From: Candidatus Paraprevotella stercoravium
Lineage (GTDB): Bacteria > Bacteroidota > Bacteroidia > Bacteroidales > Bacteroidaceae
Reading direction: 5' to 3'
Length of the DNA: 64,000 bases
Assembly (NCBI GenBank): GCA_944320795.1
Contig: CALUIU010000002.1
Coordinates: forward strand, 124,001-188,000
Each line of letters starts with the position of its first letter. Within the stretch, counting starts at the first letter, position 1. The notes below the pieces were generated by a model, which was not told the DNA's origin, ran no database searches, and worked only from the letters and a program-made list of their open reading frames with translations. The position numbers and the translations under genes were made by a program. Of this stretch, positions 32,403 to 41,779 are shown piece by piece.

Positions 32403-34013
32403 GTGGCAGAAACTAAGTACATCTTCGTAACTGGCGGAGTTGCCTCTTCTTTAGGAAAAGGCATTATTTCTTCATCAATTGGTAAACTTTTGCAAGCTAG
32501 AGGGTATAACATTACCATCCAGAAGTTTGACCCGTATATCAACATTGACCCGGGAACACTGAATCCTTATGAGCATGGCGAATGCTATGTTACGGTAGAC
32601 GGACAGGAAACAGACCTTGACCTGGGACATTACGAGCGTTTTACCGGTATTCAGACTACTCGTGCCAACAATATCACCACAGGACGTATCTACCAGAGTG
32701 TTATCGAGAAGGAACGCCGCGGAGATTATTTAGGCAAAACCATTCAGGTGGTCCCTCATATCACAGATGAAATCAAGCGTAACATCAAATTGATGGGCCA
32801 GAAATACAAATTCGACTTCGTGATCACCGAAATCGGAGGTACCGTAGGAGATATCGAGTCCCTTCCATTCCTGGAGGCCATTCGTCAGCTTCGTTGGGAA
32901 TTGGGTAAGAATGCCATCAATCTGCATCTTACTTATGTTCCTTATCTGGCAGCTGCCGGTGAATTGAAGACCAAGCCTACTCAGACTTCTGTAAAACAGT
33001 TACAGAGCTTGGGTATCCAGCCGGATATTCTGGTATTACGTACCGAACACGACCTGAATGCGGGACTGCGTAAAAAAGTTGCTCATTTCTGTAATGTAGA
33101 CGAAGATGCAGTCATCCAGAGTCTGGATATGCCTTCCATCTACGAAGTACCGCTCAGCATGCAGGCTCAGAAACTGGACGAGATCATCCTGCGCAAGATG
33201 GATATGCCAATCGGAGAAACTCCGGGATTGGGTCCATGGCGTTCTTTCCTGGAGCGTCGTAATAAGGCTACAGAAATTGTCAACATCGCTCTGGTTGGTA
33301 AATACGATCTGCAGGACGCTTACAAGAGTATCCTCGAATCTTTGGCTCATGCCGGAACCTATAATGACTATAAGGTAAAGACGCATTATGTAAATAGTGA
33401 GAAACTCACCAAAGAGAACATTGCTGAGGCTCTTGAAGGCATGTCTGGTGTCGTGATCTGTCCGGGATTCGGTCAGAGAGGTATCGAAGGCAAGATCATC
33501 GCCGCAGAATACACCCGTACGCACAATATCCCAACTTTCGGTATCTGTCTGGGTATGCAGATGATGGTGATCGAGTTCGCTCGCAACGTATTGGGTTATG
33601 CCGATGCCAACAGCCGTGAGATGGACGAGAAAACTCCACACAATGTGATCGACATTATGGAGGAGCAGAAGAATATCACACAGATGGGTGGAACCATGCG
33701 TCTGGGTGCTTACGAATGCGAGTTGCGTGAAGGCAGCCGTACCCTGGAAACGTACGGACAGAAAACCATTTCCGAGCGTCACCGTCATCGCTATGAGTTC
33801 AACAACCAGTTTACTTCTGAGTTCGAGAACGCCGGTATGCAGTGCGTAGGTACCAATCCGGACAGCAATCTGGTGGAAATCGTGGAAATCCCGAATCTGA
33901 ATTGGTATATCGGTACTCAGTTCCATCCGGAATACAGCAGTACTGTATTGAAGCCACATCCACTGTTCCTGTCATTTGTAAAGGCAGCTATTGATTTTAA
34001 GAATAACCAATAA
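32403..34013 (+). CDS. pyrG: CTP synthase
   Basis: PyrG aminates UTP to CTP using ATP and glutamine. The 536 residues have an N-terminal synthetase domain (KYIFVTGGVASSLGKGI at about 5-21, the P-loop; KFDPYINIDPGTLNPYEHGE). The C-terminal class I glutaminase has the nucleophile Cys in GICLGMQ (about 379-385) and the His/Glu pair in FHPEYSS. The start is GTG (32403), since no ATG fits the family N-terminus. yidC follows after 21 bases, so pyrG and yidC form one transcript. Confidence 0.97.
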   Translation: MAETKYIFVTGGVASSLGKGIISSSIGKLLQARGYNITIQKFDPYINIDPGTLNPYEHGECYVTVDGQETDLDLGHYERFTGIQTTRANNITTGRIYQSVIEKERRGDYLGKTIQVVPHITDEIKRNIKLMGQKYKFDFVITEIGGTVGDIESLPFLEAIRQLRWELGKNAINLHLTYVPYLAAAGELKTKPTQTSVKQLQSLGIQPDILVLRTEHDLNAGLRKKVAHFCNVDEDAVIQSLDMPSIYEVPLSMQAQKLDEIILRKMDMPIGETPGLGPWRSFLERRNKATEIVNIALVGKYDLQDAYKSILESLAHAGTYNDYKVKTHYVNSEKLTKENIAEALEGMSGVVICPGFGQRGIEGKIIAAEYTRTHNIPTFGICLGMQMMVIEFARNVLGYADANSREMDEKTPHNVIDIMEEQKNITQMGGTMRLGAYECELREGSRTLETYGQKTISERHRHRYEFNNQFTSEFENAGMQCVGTNPDSNLVEIVEIPNLNWYIGTQFHPEYSSTVLKPHPLFLSFVKAAIDFKNNQ

Positions 34014-34034
34014 GCAGATATAGAAAAATTTAAA

Positions 34035-35915
34035 ATGGATAAAAATACAATTATCGGTTTCATCCTGATTGCAGGTGTGCTGTTCGGTTTCAGCTACTAC
34101 AGCCGTCCCAGCCAAGAGGAGATTCAACAAATGCAGCGACAGGATTCTCTTGAACTCGTTGCCAAGCAGCAGGCAGAAGCCGAAATGAAAGCCAAGGAAG
34201 CGGCAGCCATCGCCCAAAAGGCAGAAGCAGCTCAGGATTCCACTTCATTGTTCTTCAAGAACCGTCAGGGAAAGGACCAGAACATCGTTTTGCAGAACAA
34301 TCTGGTAAAGATCACTTTGGGAACCCGTGGTGGTATGGTTAAAGAAGCCTTGCTCAAAGACTATAAGAACCAGCAGGGAGGCCCGGTATGTCTTTTGAAT
34401 GAAAAGGACGCTTCGATGAACTTTGTTCTCGAAGGAAAGAGCGAGAACCTGAATTCCCGCGACTTCTTCTTCACTCCGGTTGCCGCTACCGACAGCAGTG
34501 TGACCATGCGTCTGGAAAATCAAGACGGAGGAGTGCTGGATCTGGAATACAAACTGCATAGCGATTCGTATATGCTCGACCTGAAGATAGCTTCTTCCGG
34601 TCTGGGCAAATACTTCTCACCGTCTATGAAAACCATCAACCTGTCCTGGTACGACAAAGCCATGCAACAGGAAAAGGGCTTCGACTTTGAGAACCAATAC
34701 TCTACCCTGACCTACAAGATCAAGGACGAGGGTACAGACTATCTGAACGCCAGCGAGGATAAGACCGAGGACGTGAAGGAGCGTCTGGACTGGATCGCCT
34801 TCAAGAACCAGTTCTTCAGCTGCGTATTCATCGCGCATCAGGACTTTACCGACGCGACTCTCTCCAGCACACCGCAGCCTAAAAACAGCGGTTATCTGAA
34901 GGAGTACAATGCGGAGATGAAGACTTTCTTCGATCCGTCGGGCAGCAAGACAACCGATTTGCAGCTCTATTTCGGCCCGAACAACTACCACATTCTGAGC
35001 ACCACCAACGATCTGAGCCTCAGCGACAAGGATCTGGAGATGCAGGATTTGGTTTACTTGGGATGGCCGCTCTTCAAGTGGATCAACCGCTTCTTCATCA
35101 TCTATCTGTTCGACTGGCTCAACGGTTTGGGCTTGTCCATGGGTATCGTGTTGCTGTTGCTGACCATTATCATCAAGGTATTGGTTTACCCGACAACACG
35201 CAAGTCTTACATCGCTTCGGCCAAGATGCGCGTTCTGAAACCGAAAATCGATGCTTTGAACGAGAAGTACCCGGATCCGAACGACGCACTGAAGAAACAG
35301 CAGGAAATGATGCAGCTCTACAGCCAGTACGGTGCCAACCCGATGGGCGGCTGTCTGCCGATGCTCATCCAGATGCCGTTCTGGATCGCGCTCTTCAATT
35401 TTGTACCGAACGCCATTGAGTTGCGCGGAGAAAGCTTCCTGTGGGCCAACGACCTGTCGGCATACGACGACCTGATCCGTTGGGACACTCACATCTGGCT
35501 CATCGGTGACCACATCAGCATTTTCTGCTTGCTGTTCTGCGCCACCAATATCATCAACACCTGGATCAGCACCAAGCAGCAACAGTCTGCCATGGCTGGC
35601 GAACAGGCCCAGCAGATGAAGATGATGCAGTACATGATGTATTTCATGCCTGTGTTCTTCTTCTTCATGTTCAACAATTACTCTTCAGGACTGAACTATT
35701 ACTACTTCCTGTCCAGCTTGACCAGTATCCTGATCATGTGGTATCTCAAAAAGACTACCGATGAAAAGAAACTGCTCGAAAAGATGGAGGCCAAATATGA
35801 AGCCAACAAGAAGAATCCGAAAAAGGCTTCCGGCTTTGCAGCCCGTCTGGAGGAAATGCAGAAAAAGCAACAGGCTATTCTGGAGGAACAGAAAAGAAGA
35901 CAGGGACAAAAATAA
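34035..35915 (+). CDS. yidC: Membrane protein insertase YidC
   Basis: YidC inserts inner-membrane proteins, with or after the Sec channel. At 626 residues it is the Gram-negative long form. It has an N-terminal anchor helix (NTIIGFILIAGVLFGFSYY, 4-22), a large periplasmic beta-sandwich (about 60-345) and a C-terminal five-helix core. The core starts near FFIIYLFDWLNGLGL (about 355) and includes NPMGGCLPMLIQMPFWIALF (about 437-456), which holds conserved helix-hairpin residues. The tail is long, basic and Lys-rich (about 590-626), as is usual for Bacteroidetes and useful for ribosome contact. A terminator follows. Confidence 0.96.
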   Translation: MDKNTIIGFILIAGVLFGFSYYSRPSQEEIQQMQRQDSLELVAKQQAEAEMKAKEAAAIAQKAEAAQDSTSLFFKNRQGKDQNIVLQNNLVKITLGTRGGMVKEALLKDYKNQQGGPVCLLNEKDASMNFVLEGKSENLNSRDFFFTPVAATDSSVTMRLENQDGGVLDLEYKLHSDSYMLDLKIASSGLGKYFSPSMKTINLSWYDKAMQQEKGFDFENQYSTLTYKIKDEGTDYLNASEDKTEDVKERLDWIAFKNQFFSCVFIAHQDFTDATLSSTPQPKNSGYLKEYNAEMKTFFDPSGSKTTDLQLYFGPNNYHILSTTNDLSLSDKDLEMQDLVYLGWPLFKWINRFFIIYLFDWLNGLGLSMGIVLLLLTIIIKVLVYPTTRKSYIASAKMRVLKPKIDALNEKYPDPNDALKKQQEMMQLYSQYGANPMGGCLPMLIQMPFWIALFNFVPNAIELRGESFLWANDLSAYDDLIRWDTHIWLIGDHISIFCLLFCATNIINTWISTKQQQSAMAGEQAQQMKMMQYMMYFMPVFFFFMFNNYSSGLNYYYFLSSLTSILIMWYLKKTTDEKKLLEKMEAKYEANKKNPKKASGFAARLEEMQKKQQAILEEQKRRQGQK

Positions 35916-35931
35916 AAGTTTATCATTTTAT

Positions 35932-35965
35932 GCCGGACGTGTCTTTTCGCGTCCGGCTTTTTTAT
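35932..35965 (+). terminator. Terminator after pyrG-yidC
   Basis: GCCGGACG (35932-35939) pairs with CGTCCGGC (35950-35957), then seven Ts. It lies before the peptidase ATG at 35975, which therefore is the start rather than any upstream codon. Confidence 0.85.
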
Positions 35966-35974
35966 ACTTATCCT

Positions 35975-38173
35975 ATGAACTTTCTACACATTATGACCAC
36001 CACTTTGGCACTGACGGCCGCCGCGCCGCAGCAAAGCCCAGCCGAAACTCCGGTGATCGGCAAGAATGAAATTCAACTGAAAAACGACCGGATGACTCCC
36101 GAGGCGCTTTGGGCCATGGGACGCATCGGCGGCATGACTACCTCACCGGACGGCAAGAAGATTGCCTATACCGTGACTTACTACAGTGTGCAGCAGAACA
36201 AGAGCCGCACCCTGATCTATCTGATGAATGCCGACGGATCGGACAAACAGCTCTTTACTCAGGGAAATGCCAGCGAGATGGAACCGCAGTTCCTGGCCGA
36301 CGGCAAGCATCTGGCTTTCCTGAGCACTGCCAGCGGCAAACCGGAAGTATGGCAGGCAGCTCTCGACGGAAGCGACCGCAAGCAACTGTCGTTCACCGAG
36401 CAGGGCGTGCAGGGTTTCAAATTCTCTCCCGACAACAAACAGGTGATTCTGATTCAGGAAGTAGAAACAACCGCTTCCATTGAGAAGACCTACGACGATC
36501 TGCCCTTGACCAGCGGTATGGTCATCACAGATCTGAACTATAAGCATTGGGATCATTATGTGCGCACCATTCCACATATCTTCCTGGCCAACTTTGACGG
36601 AACACGCATCTCGGACCAGACCACCGACATCCTGAACGGAGAGCCTTACGAATGTCCGATGCTTCCGTTCGGCGGCAGCGAGCAGTTCAACTGGAGTCCA
36701 GACAGCAAGACCATTGTCTATACCTGCCGTAAGAAAACAGGCGTGGACTATGCCATCAGCACCGACAGCGACATCTTCGCCTATGAAGTGAGCACCGGAA
36801 ATACTACCAACCTCTGCAAGCCCGCCGATTATCAGGCACCGAAAACAGATCCAAGCCGTTCGCTGCAGCACCAAGCCGTGAACCAGAATGCCCAGGACTG
36901 CAACATGGGTTACGACACCAATCCTCAATACTCTCCCGACGGAACAAAAGTGGCTTGGCAGAGTATGGAGCGCGACGGTTACGAAAGCGACCGCACCCGT
37001 CTGTGTGTCCTCGACCTGAAGACCGGAAAGAAAACCTATGTGACCGAGTCTTTTGAATCGGGTGTTGACGGATTCAACTGGAGCAAGGACGGCAAGCTGC
37101 TTTACTTTACCGGAGTGTGGCACGCCCGCAGCATGGTGTATCAGACCGACTTGAAAGGTAATGTACGTGCTCTGACCGAAGGAGATTATGACTATAGCGG
37201 TGTGGCCGACAATGGTGACCAACTGTTGGTGATGCGTCACAGCCTCAGCGCTCCGGATGACATCTACAGCATCTCCAAAGGCAAGAAAGCCAAGATCACC
37301 CAACTGACTCAGGAAAACGAGCATATCCTCAAGCAGCTCACTTTGGGTAAAGTCAAAGAGCGCTGGGTACCGACTTCAGATGGCAAGCAGGAACTCTGCT
37401 GGGTGGTTTATCCGCCACACTTCGATGCCAGCAAGAAATACCCGGTATTGCTCTTCTGCCAAGGCGGTCCGCAGTCACCCGTAAGCCAGTTCTGGAGCTA
37501 TCGCTGGAACTTGCAGCTCATGGCGGCCAATGACTATATCATCGTGGCTCCTAACCGTCGCGGTCTGCCGGGCTTCGGCATGGAATGGTTGGAAGACATC
37601 AGCGGTGACTACAGCGGCCAGTGCATGCAGGACTATCTGGATGCCATCGACAATGTTGCTCAAGAGCCTTATGCCGACAAAGACCGTATGGGTTGTGTCG
37701 GTGCCAGCTTCGGAGGCTACAGCGTATATTATCTGGCCGGACACCACGACAAGCGTTTCAAGTGCTTCATCGCACACGACGGAATCTTCAATACCCAACA
37801 GCAGTATTACGAAACCGAAGAGATGTGGTTCCCGAACTGGGATCTGGGTGCCGGCCCGTGGCGTAAAGGCATCACCAACCAGGCCAACTCTCCGGAAACG
37901 GTAAACGACGGACAGAAAGTAAACCCTTACACCACCAGTCCGCATCTGTATGTTGACAAATGGGATACTCCGATTTTGTGTATCCACGGCGAGAAGGACT
38001 ACCGCATTCTGAGCGCTCAGGGAGAATCTGCTTTCAAGGCAGCCCGCATGCGCGGCATTCCGGCCGAGTTGCTCATCTTCCCGGATGAGAACCACTGGGT
38101 GCTGAAACCACAGAACGGAATCCTGTGGCAGCGCACCTTCTTCCGTTGGTTGGACCGCTGGTTAAAGAAATAA
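35975..38173 (+). CDS. S9 family dipeptidyl/oligopeptidase
   Basis: The 732-residue serine peptidase has a short signal-like N-terminus (MNFLHIMTTTLALTAAA, 1-17) and a beta-propeller (about 50-440) built of WD-like repeats such as PDGKKIAYTVTYYS. The C-terminal alpha/beta hydrolase has the nucleophile in GASFGGYS (about 575-582), the acid in HGEKDYRILSAQGE and the His in DENHWV. It belongs to the prolyl-oligopeptidase superfamily (S9, DPP-like) and would trim dipeptides in the periplasm. An MFS carrier follows 28 bases downstream and may take up the products. Confidence 0.9.
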   Translation: MNFLHIMTTTLALTAAAPQQSPAETPVIGKNEIQLKNDRMTPEALWAMGRIGGMTTSPDGKKIAYTVTYYSVQQNKSRTLIYLMNADGSDKQLFTQGNASEMEPQFLADGKHLAFLSTASGKPEVWQAALDGSDRKQLSFTEQGVQGFKFSPDNKQVILIQEVETTASIEKTYDDLPLTSGMVITDLNYKHWDHYVRTIPHIFLANFDGTRISDQTTDILNGEPYECPMLPFGGSEQFNWSPDSKTIVYTCRKKTGVDYAISTDSDIFAYEVSTGNTTNLCKPADYQAPKTDPSRSLQHQAVNQNAQDCNMGYDTNPQYSPDGTKVAWQSMERDGYESDRTRLCVLDLKTGKKTYVTESFESGVDGFNWSKDGKLLYFTGVWHARSMVYQTDLKGNVRALTEGDYDYSGVADNGDQLLVMRHSLSAPDDIYSISKGKKAKITQLTQENEHILKQLTLGKVKERWVPTSDGKQELCWVVYPPHFDASKKYPVLLFCQGGPQSPVSQFWSYRWNLQLMAANDYIIVAPNRRGLPGFGMEWLEDISGDYSGQCMQDYLDAIDNVAQEPYADKDRMGCVGASFGGYSVYYLAGHHDKRFKCFIAHDGIFNTQQQYYETEEMWFPNWDLGAGPWRKGITNQANSPETVNDGQKVNPYTTSPHLYVDKWDTPILCIHGEKDYRILSAQGESAFKAARMRGIPAELLIFPDENHWVLKPQNGILWQRTFFRWLDRWLKK

Positions 38174-38201
38174 ACATCAATCACTATCTTAACAAATAAA
38201 A

Positions 38202-39581
38202 ATGACAACAGTAACACAAAACATTCAGCAAAAACTCAGCGACAGCAAGGCTGCCCGCTGGACCGCCATGGCGATTGTTTCGTTCACCATGATGTGCGGT
38301 TATTTCATCACCGACGTAATGGCTCCTCTGGAGGCAATGCTTACAACTTCCGTTGAAGAAGGCGGACTGGGTTGGACCAGTGCCGAATACGGATTCTTCT
38401 CCGGAGCCTACGGTTATATCAATGTATTTCTACTGATGCTCTTCTTCGGAGGTATCATTCTGGATAAGATGGGCGTGCGCTTCACCGGTGTGATGAGTTG
38501 TATTTTCATGTTCGTGGGTGCCGCCATCAAATGGTATGCCATCTCCCATACCTTTGGAGACGCAACAGTATTCGGTTTTCCGGCTCAGGTGGCTTTAGCC
38601 GCTTTTGGTTTCGCCGTATTCGGTATGGGTGCCGAGATTACCGGTATCACCGTGTCCAAGGTTATCGTAAAATGGTTTACCGGACATGAACTGGCGCTGG
38701 CTATGGGTCTTCAGGTTGCCATGGCCCGTATCGGAACCGCTGCCGCATTGGCTTGCAGTCTTCCTATCGCCAATGCCATGGGCGACATCTCGGCTCCTAT
38801 CCTTTTCGGTGCCATCTGCCTGTGCATCGGTCTGATTGCCTATATAGTTTACTGCGTGATGGACCGCAAGCTCGACCAGTCGGTACAGACAACCGAAAAC
38901 GCGGAAAAAGAAGAAGGCTTCCAGATGAGCGATCTGAAACAGATCTTCACCAACAAAGGTTTCTGGCTCATCACCATCCTTTGCCTGATGTTCTACGCCG
39001 GAGTCTTCCCGTTCCTGAAGTTTGCCACAAAACTGATGATCTACAAATACCACGTAGAGCCTCAGCTGGCCGGTATGATTCCGGCAATGCTGCCGTTCGG
39101 AACCATTCTGCTCACCCCACTGTTCGGTTCTATCTACGACCGCATCGGTAAGGGTGCCACACTGATGATTATCGGTTCAGCCCTACTGACTTTAGTACAC
39201 GTACTCTTCGCTCTGCCTATCCTGAACGAATGGTGGTTTGCCATCATCGTAATGATTCTGCTGGGTATTGCCTTCTCATTGGTACCGTCAGCCATGTGGC
39301 CTTCTGTTCCGAAAATTATTCCGATGAAGCAATTGGGTTCAGCCTATGCCATTATCTTCTACATTCAGAATATTGGTCTGTCTATGGTTCCGGTACTGAT
39401 CGGTTGGGTTATCGAGAAGTATTCCACCATCCAGACTGCCGAGGGCGTTACTTATGACTATACCCTGCCGATGGTTATCTTTGCCGTATTCGGCTTCATC
39501 GCCATTCTGATTGCCATGATGCTGAAGAAAGAAGACGGTATCAAGAACTACGGACTTGAAAAGAGCAACATTCAGAAGTAA
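38202..39581 (+). CDS. MFS transporter
   Basis: The 459-residue inner-membrane carrier has 12 TM helices. The loop after TM2 reads GGIILDKMGVRFTG (about 85-98), an MFS loop 2-3 pattern (G-x-x-x-D-x-x-G-x-R). It also has a central charged loop with a QTTENAEKEEG stretch (about 228-240). The substrate is not evident; the link to the S9 peptidase suggests peptide or amino acid uptake by inference only. It ends in a 15-residue hydrophilic tail and is followed by a strong terminator. Confidence 0.88.
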   Translation: MTTVTQNIQQKLSDSKAARWTAMAIVSFTMMCGYFITDVMAPLEAMLTTSVEEGGLGWTSAEYGFFSGAYGYINVFLLMLFFGGIILDKMGVRFTGVMSCIFMFVGAAIKWYAISHTFGDATVFGFPAQVALAAFGFAVFGMGAEITGITVSKVIVKWFTGHELALAMGLQVAMARIGTAAALACSLPIANAMGDISAPILFGAICLCIGLIAYIVYCVMDRKLDQSVQTTENAEKEEGFQMSDLKQIFTNKGFWLITILCLMFYAGVFPFLKFATKLMIYKYHVEPQLAGMIPAMLPFGTILLTPLFGSIYDRIGKGATLMIIGSALLTLVHVLFALPILNEWWFAIIVMILLGIAFSLVPSAMWPSVPKIIPMKQLGSAYAIIFYIQNIGLSMVPVLIGWVIEKYSTIQTAEGVTYDYTLPMVIFAVFGFIAILIAMMLKKEDGIKNYGLEKSNIQK

Positions 39582-39630
39582 TCCACTGATTACAGATCAT
39601 CAAAAAGAAAAATAAGTTTTTTATATAAAG

Positions 39631-39680
39631 AATCCGTCCGAAAGAAAACGTATTCGTTTCTTTTCGGACGGATTTTTTTT
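39631..39680 (+). terminator. Terminator after the S9-MFS unit
   Basis: AATCCGTCCGAAA (39631-39643) pairs with TTTCGGACGGATT (39662-39674) with additional inner pairs, then eight Ts. Confidence 0.88.
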
Positions 39681-39720
39681 CCAAATATATTTTCTTTTCG
39701 CTAGATCAGATTCTCTACAA

Positions 39721-40176
39721 TTACTTTTCTTTCAAAGAAAACGGAGTTACACGTACCCAAATTTCCGGAATCCATTGTTTTATATCCGAATTATAATATT
39801 CCAGACGCATAATGTTATCATCCTGAATAGAATACCGAATCTCAGAAGTAGATTTTCCACTGTTCAAAGGCTCTGAAAAAGCATGAAATTCCAATTTTTC
39901 AGTGAGTTCTCCCGGAGTACGCCCTTCATAAGTTCCGTAAGCGGTAATACCACAAACTCCTCCTCCGTTATTCACCATCAACAGAAACGTACGATCTATA
40001 TTATAAATTTTAAAAGTTCCAGAAGGTACCAAAACGGTCTTTAATGAATCTTTCTGTTTAGGGACCAACTGATTCCAGATACCAACCAACCCCTTAGACT
40101 TATACAATGGTTCCTGTCCATAAGTTTGTCCTGCAAGACAAAACAGACAAATCAAAGAATACAATATTTTTTTCAT
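39721..40176 (-). CDS. Small secreted protein, DUF4488-like
   Basis: The 151-residue protein has a cleavable signal (MKKILYSLICLFCLAGQTYGQ, cleavage around 20). The mature part is a compact, beta-rich domain: KGLVGIWNQL, TFKIYNIDRTFLLMVNNGG, GTYEGRTPGELTEKLEFH and IRYSIQDDNIMRLEYYN. This looks like a lipocalin-like or jelly-roll barrel. It resembles Bacteroidetes DUF4488 proteins of unknown function. It is monocistronic and located between two transporter genes transcribed in different directions. Confidence 0.65.
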   Translation of the reverse strand: MKKILYSLICLFCLAGQTYGQEPLYKSKGLVGIWNQLVPKQKDSLKTVLVPSGTFKIYNIDRTFLLMVNNGGGVCGITAYGTYEGRTPGELTEKLEFHAFSEPLNSGKSTSEIRYSIQDDNIMRLEYYNSDIKQWIPEIWVRVTPFSLKEK

Positions 40177-40292
40177 GGCTATAATTTTAAACTCTCGTTT
40201 ACAAACATAGCAAATAATTCATGTATTAATTTAAATATTTACATTTTTAATATCTATTAAAGACAACAAACGAAACCCAATTACAAACCGGA

Positions 40293-41444
40293 TCACTGTA
40301 CCTCATAGCGATTCTGATACTGCTTGTAAAAAATTACAGTAAGGATAAAACCAACCAGAGCAAAAGGAACTCCTACCAAAGCTGCATACCGCACTCCACC
40401 GGTTACGGCAAGACCACCAGCATATGCTCCAACCGCATTACCCAGATTGAACGCCATCTGTATGCTTGCTCCTCCCAGCATTTCACCGCCCGGCGCCACA
40501 CGGATGATCAACAACTGCTCCGGACTGGAAACAGCAAAAAGTCCTGCCGTGCAGAGAAACATCAGTGCTGCTGAAATCCAAGGGTTGGGAGACAAGAAAA
40601 AGATACCGATCAAAACCAGACAGATACCTCCTTGAGACACCATTAAAACGCGACCGGGTGTATAACGGTCGGACATACGTCCGCTGACAAGATTACCCAC
40701 AACCATACCGAATCCGGCAAGAACCATCAGTGCGGTAATACTGTTTTCCGAAAAACCGGAAACCTGAGTCAGCAAAGGACTAATATAACTATACCAGCAG
40801 AATACCCCGCCATTACCCAAAGCTGTAGCAGCCAATATCAGCCAGGGAGCCGGATGACGAAGGAAACGGAACTGCCCCTTGAAACCATGGTCCTGCAAAC
40901 CTTCTACCACAGGTACCCATCGCCAGATATAATAAAACACGATAATACCCCAAATACCTACAAACAGGAAAGTGGTACGCCAGGATACAAGATGACTCAA
41001 CGAGGTACCTAAAGGAACACCAAACAGGTTGGCCACAGTCATTCCCGCAATCATGATGGAAACGGCTTCCGAGCTCTTGCCTTTGTCGGCCAGCTTGGAA
41101 GCCACAATGGAAGCCACTCCGAAATAAGCGCCATGAGGCAGACCGGAAACAAAACGCCCGACCATCATCACCCAATAATTGGGTGCAAAAGAGGTACACA
41201 GATTTCCGACAATGATCAAAGAGACAAGTGCCATAAGCAAATGCTTCAGCGACTTCTTCCGGGCGAGAATAAGGACCGGAGCACCGAAACAGACACCAAG
41301 AGCGTAGGCCGATATCAGATGGCCGGCCTCTGAAATACTGATTCCGAAATCGGAGGCAACATAGGGTAATATACCCATCATCGTAAACTCTGCCATTCCA
41401 AGGGCCAGAGTTCCGAATGCCAATGCAATAAGACTTTTCTTCAT
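40293..41444 (-). CDS. MFS exporter of the AraJ/YdhP type
   Basis: The 383-residue protein has 12 TM helices. The N-terminus MKKSLIALAFGTLALGMAEF and helix 1 with GILPYVASDFG match the DHA1/AraJ-YdhP group of sugar or drug exporters. Conserved motif A is degenerate (LILARKKSLKHLLMA). The start at 41444 is preferred because upstream in-frame residues show no membrane pattern and cross a TACTTTTG -7 box at 41506-41499. Substrate is unknown. Confidence 0.86.
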   Translation of the reverse strand: MKKSLIALAFGTLALGMAEFTMMGILPYVASDFGISISEAGHLISAYALGVCFGAPVLILARKKSLKHLLMALVSLIIVGNLCTSFAPNYWVMMVGRFVSGLPHGAYFGVASIVASKLADKGKSSEAVSIMIAGMTVANLFGVPLGTSLSHLVSWRTTFLFVGIWGIIVFYYIWRWVPVVEGLQDHGFKGQFRFLRHPAPWLILAATALGNGGVFCWYSYISPLLTQVSGFSENSITALMVLAGFGMVVGNLVSGRMSDRYTPGRVLMVSQGGICLVLIGIFFLSPNPWISAALMFLCTAGLFAVSSPEQLLIIRVAPGGEMLGGASIQMAFNLGNAVGAYAGGLAVTGGVRYAALVGVPFALVGFILTVIFYKQYQNRYEVQ

Positions 41445-41779
41445 AATTCTATACCTGAAAACAATACCTTTTGAAAAACATTTTTTTGAAAAGTGGTGCA
41501 AAAGTACAAAGAAAAAAGCAAAAGGTGCATCCACCTGCACGATTTCTCTAAAAAAGTCTTTTATTCGAAATAACATATTCCCGATCAGAAATCGTTTATA
41601 GAGAGGAGCAAAACTAAAATGACTGCTCCCCAAAGTTACAGATTATAACTATAATATTAAAAAGAACCGTACCAAACTCTGTATTGAGTCATGATGCGGC
41701 CCTTTCTTTAGTCTTTTAGAATATTCAGATTTCAATTTATAAGTTTATTTCTTCAAAAAATGAATTTTGACATATCCTC
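41445..41779. other. Intergenic region between exporter and sialidase-like genes
   Basis: These 335 bases carry a minus-strand -7 box TACTTTTG (41506-41499) facing the exporter. There is also an inverted repeat GGAGCA/TGCTCC at 41605-41610 and 41624-41629, with a 13-base loop. The latter may be a weak end for the sialidase-like transcript. I see no gene. Confidence 0.55.

Noticed and set aside
33036-33959. 307-codon open frame opposite pyrG
   Set aside because: Shadow of a highly conserved gene; no domain or start context.
36143-37324. 393-codon open frame on the minus strand opposite the S9 peptidase
   Set aside because: The plus-strand protein has complete catalytic motifs in this range; the opposite frame has no recognisable domain.
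41445-41633. 63-codon N-terminal extension of the AraJ-like exporter
   Set aside because: It adds a long non-family segment and crosses the -7 box at 41506-41499.
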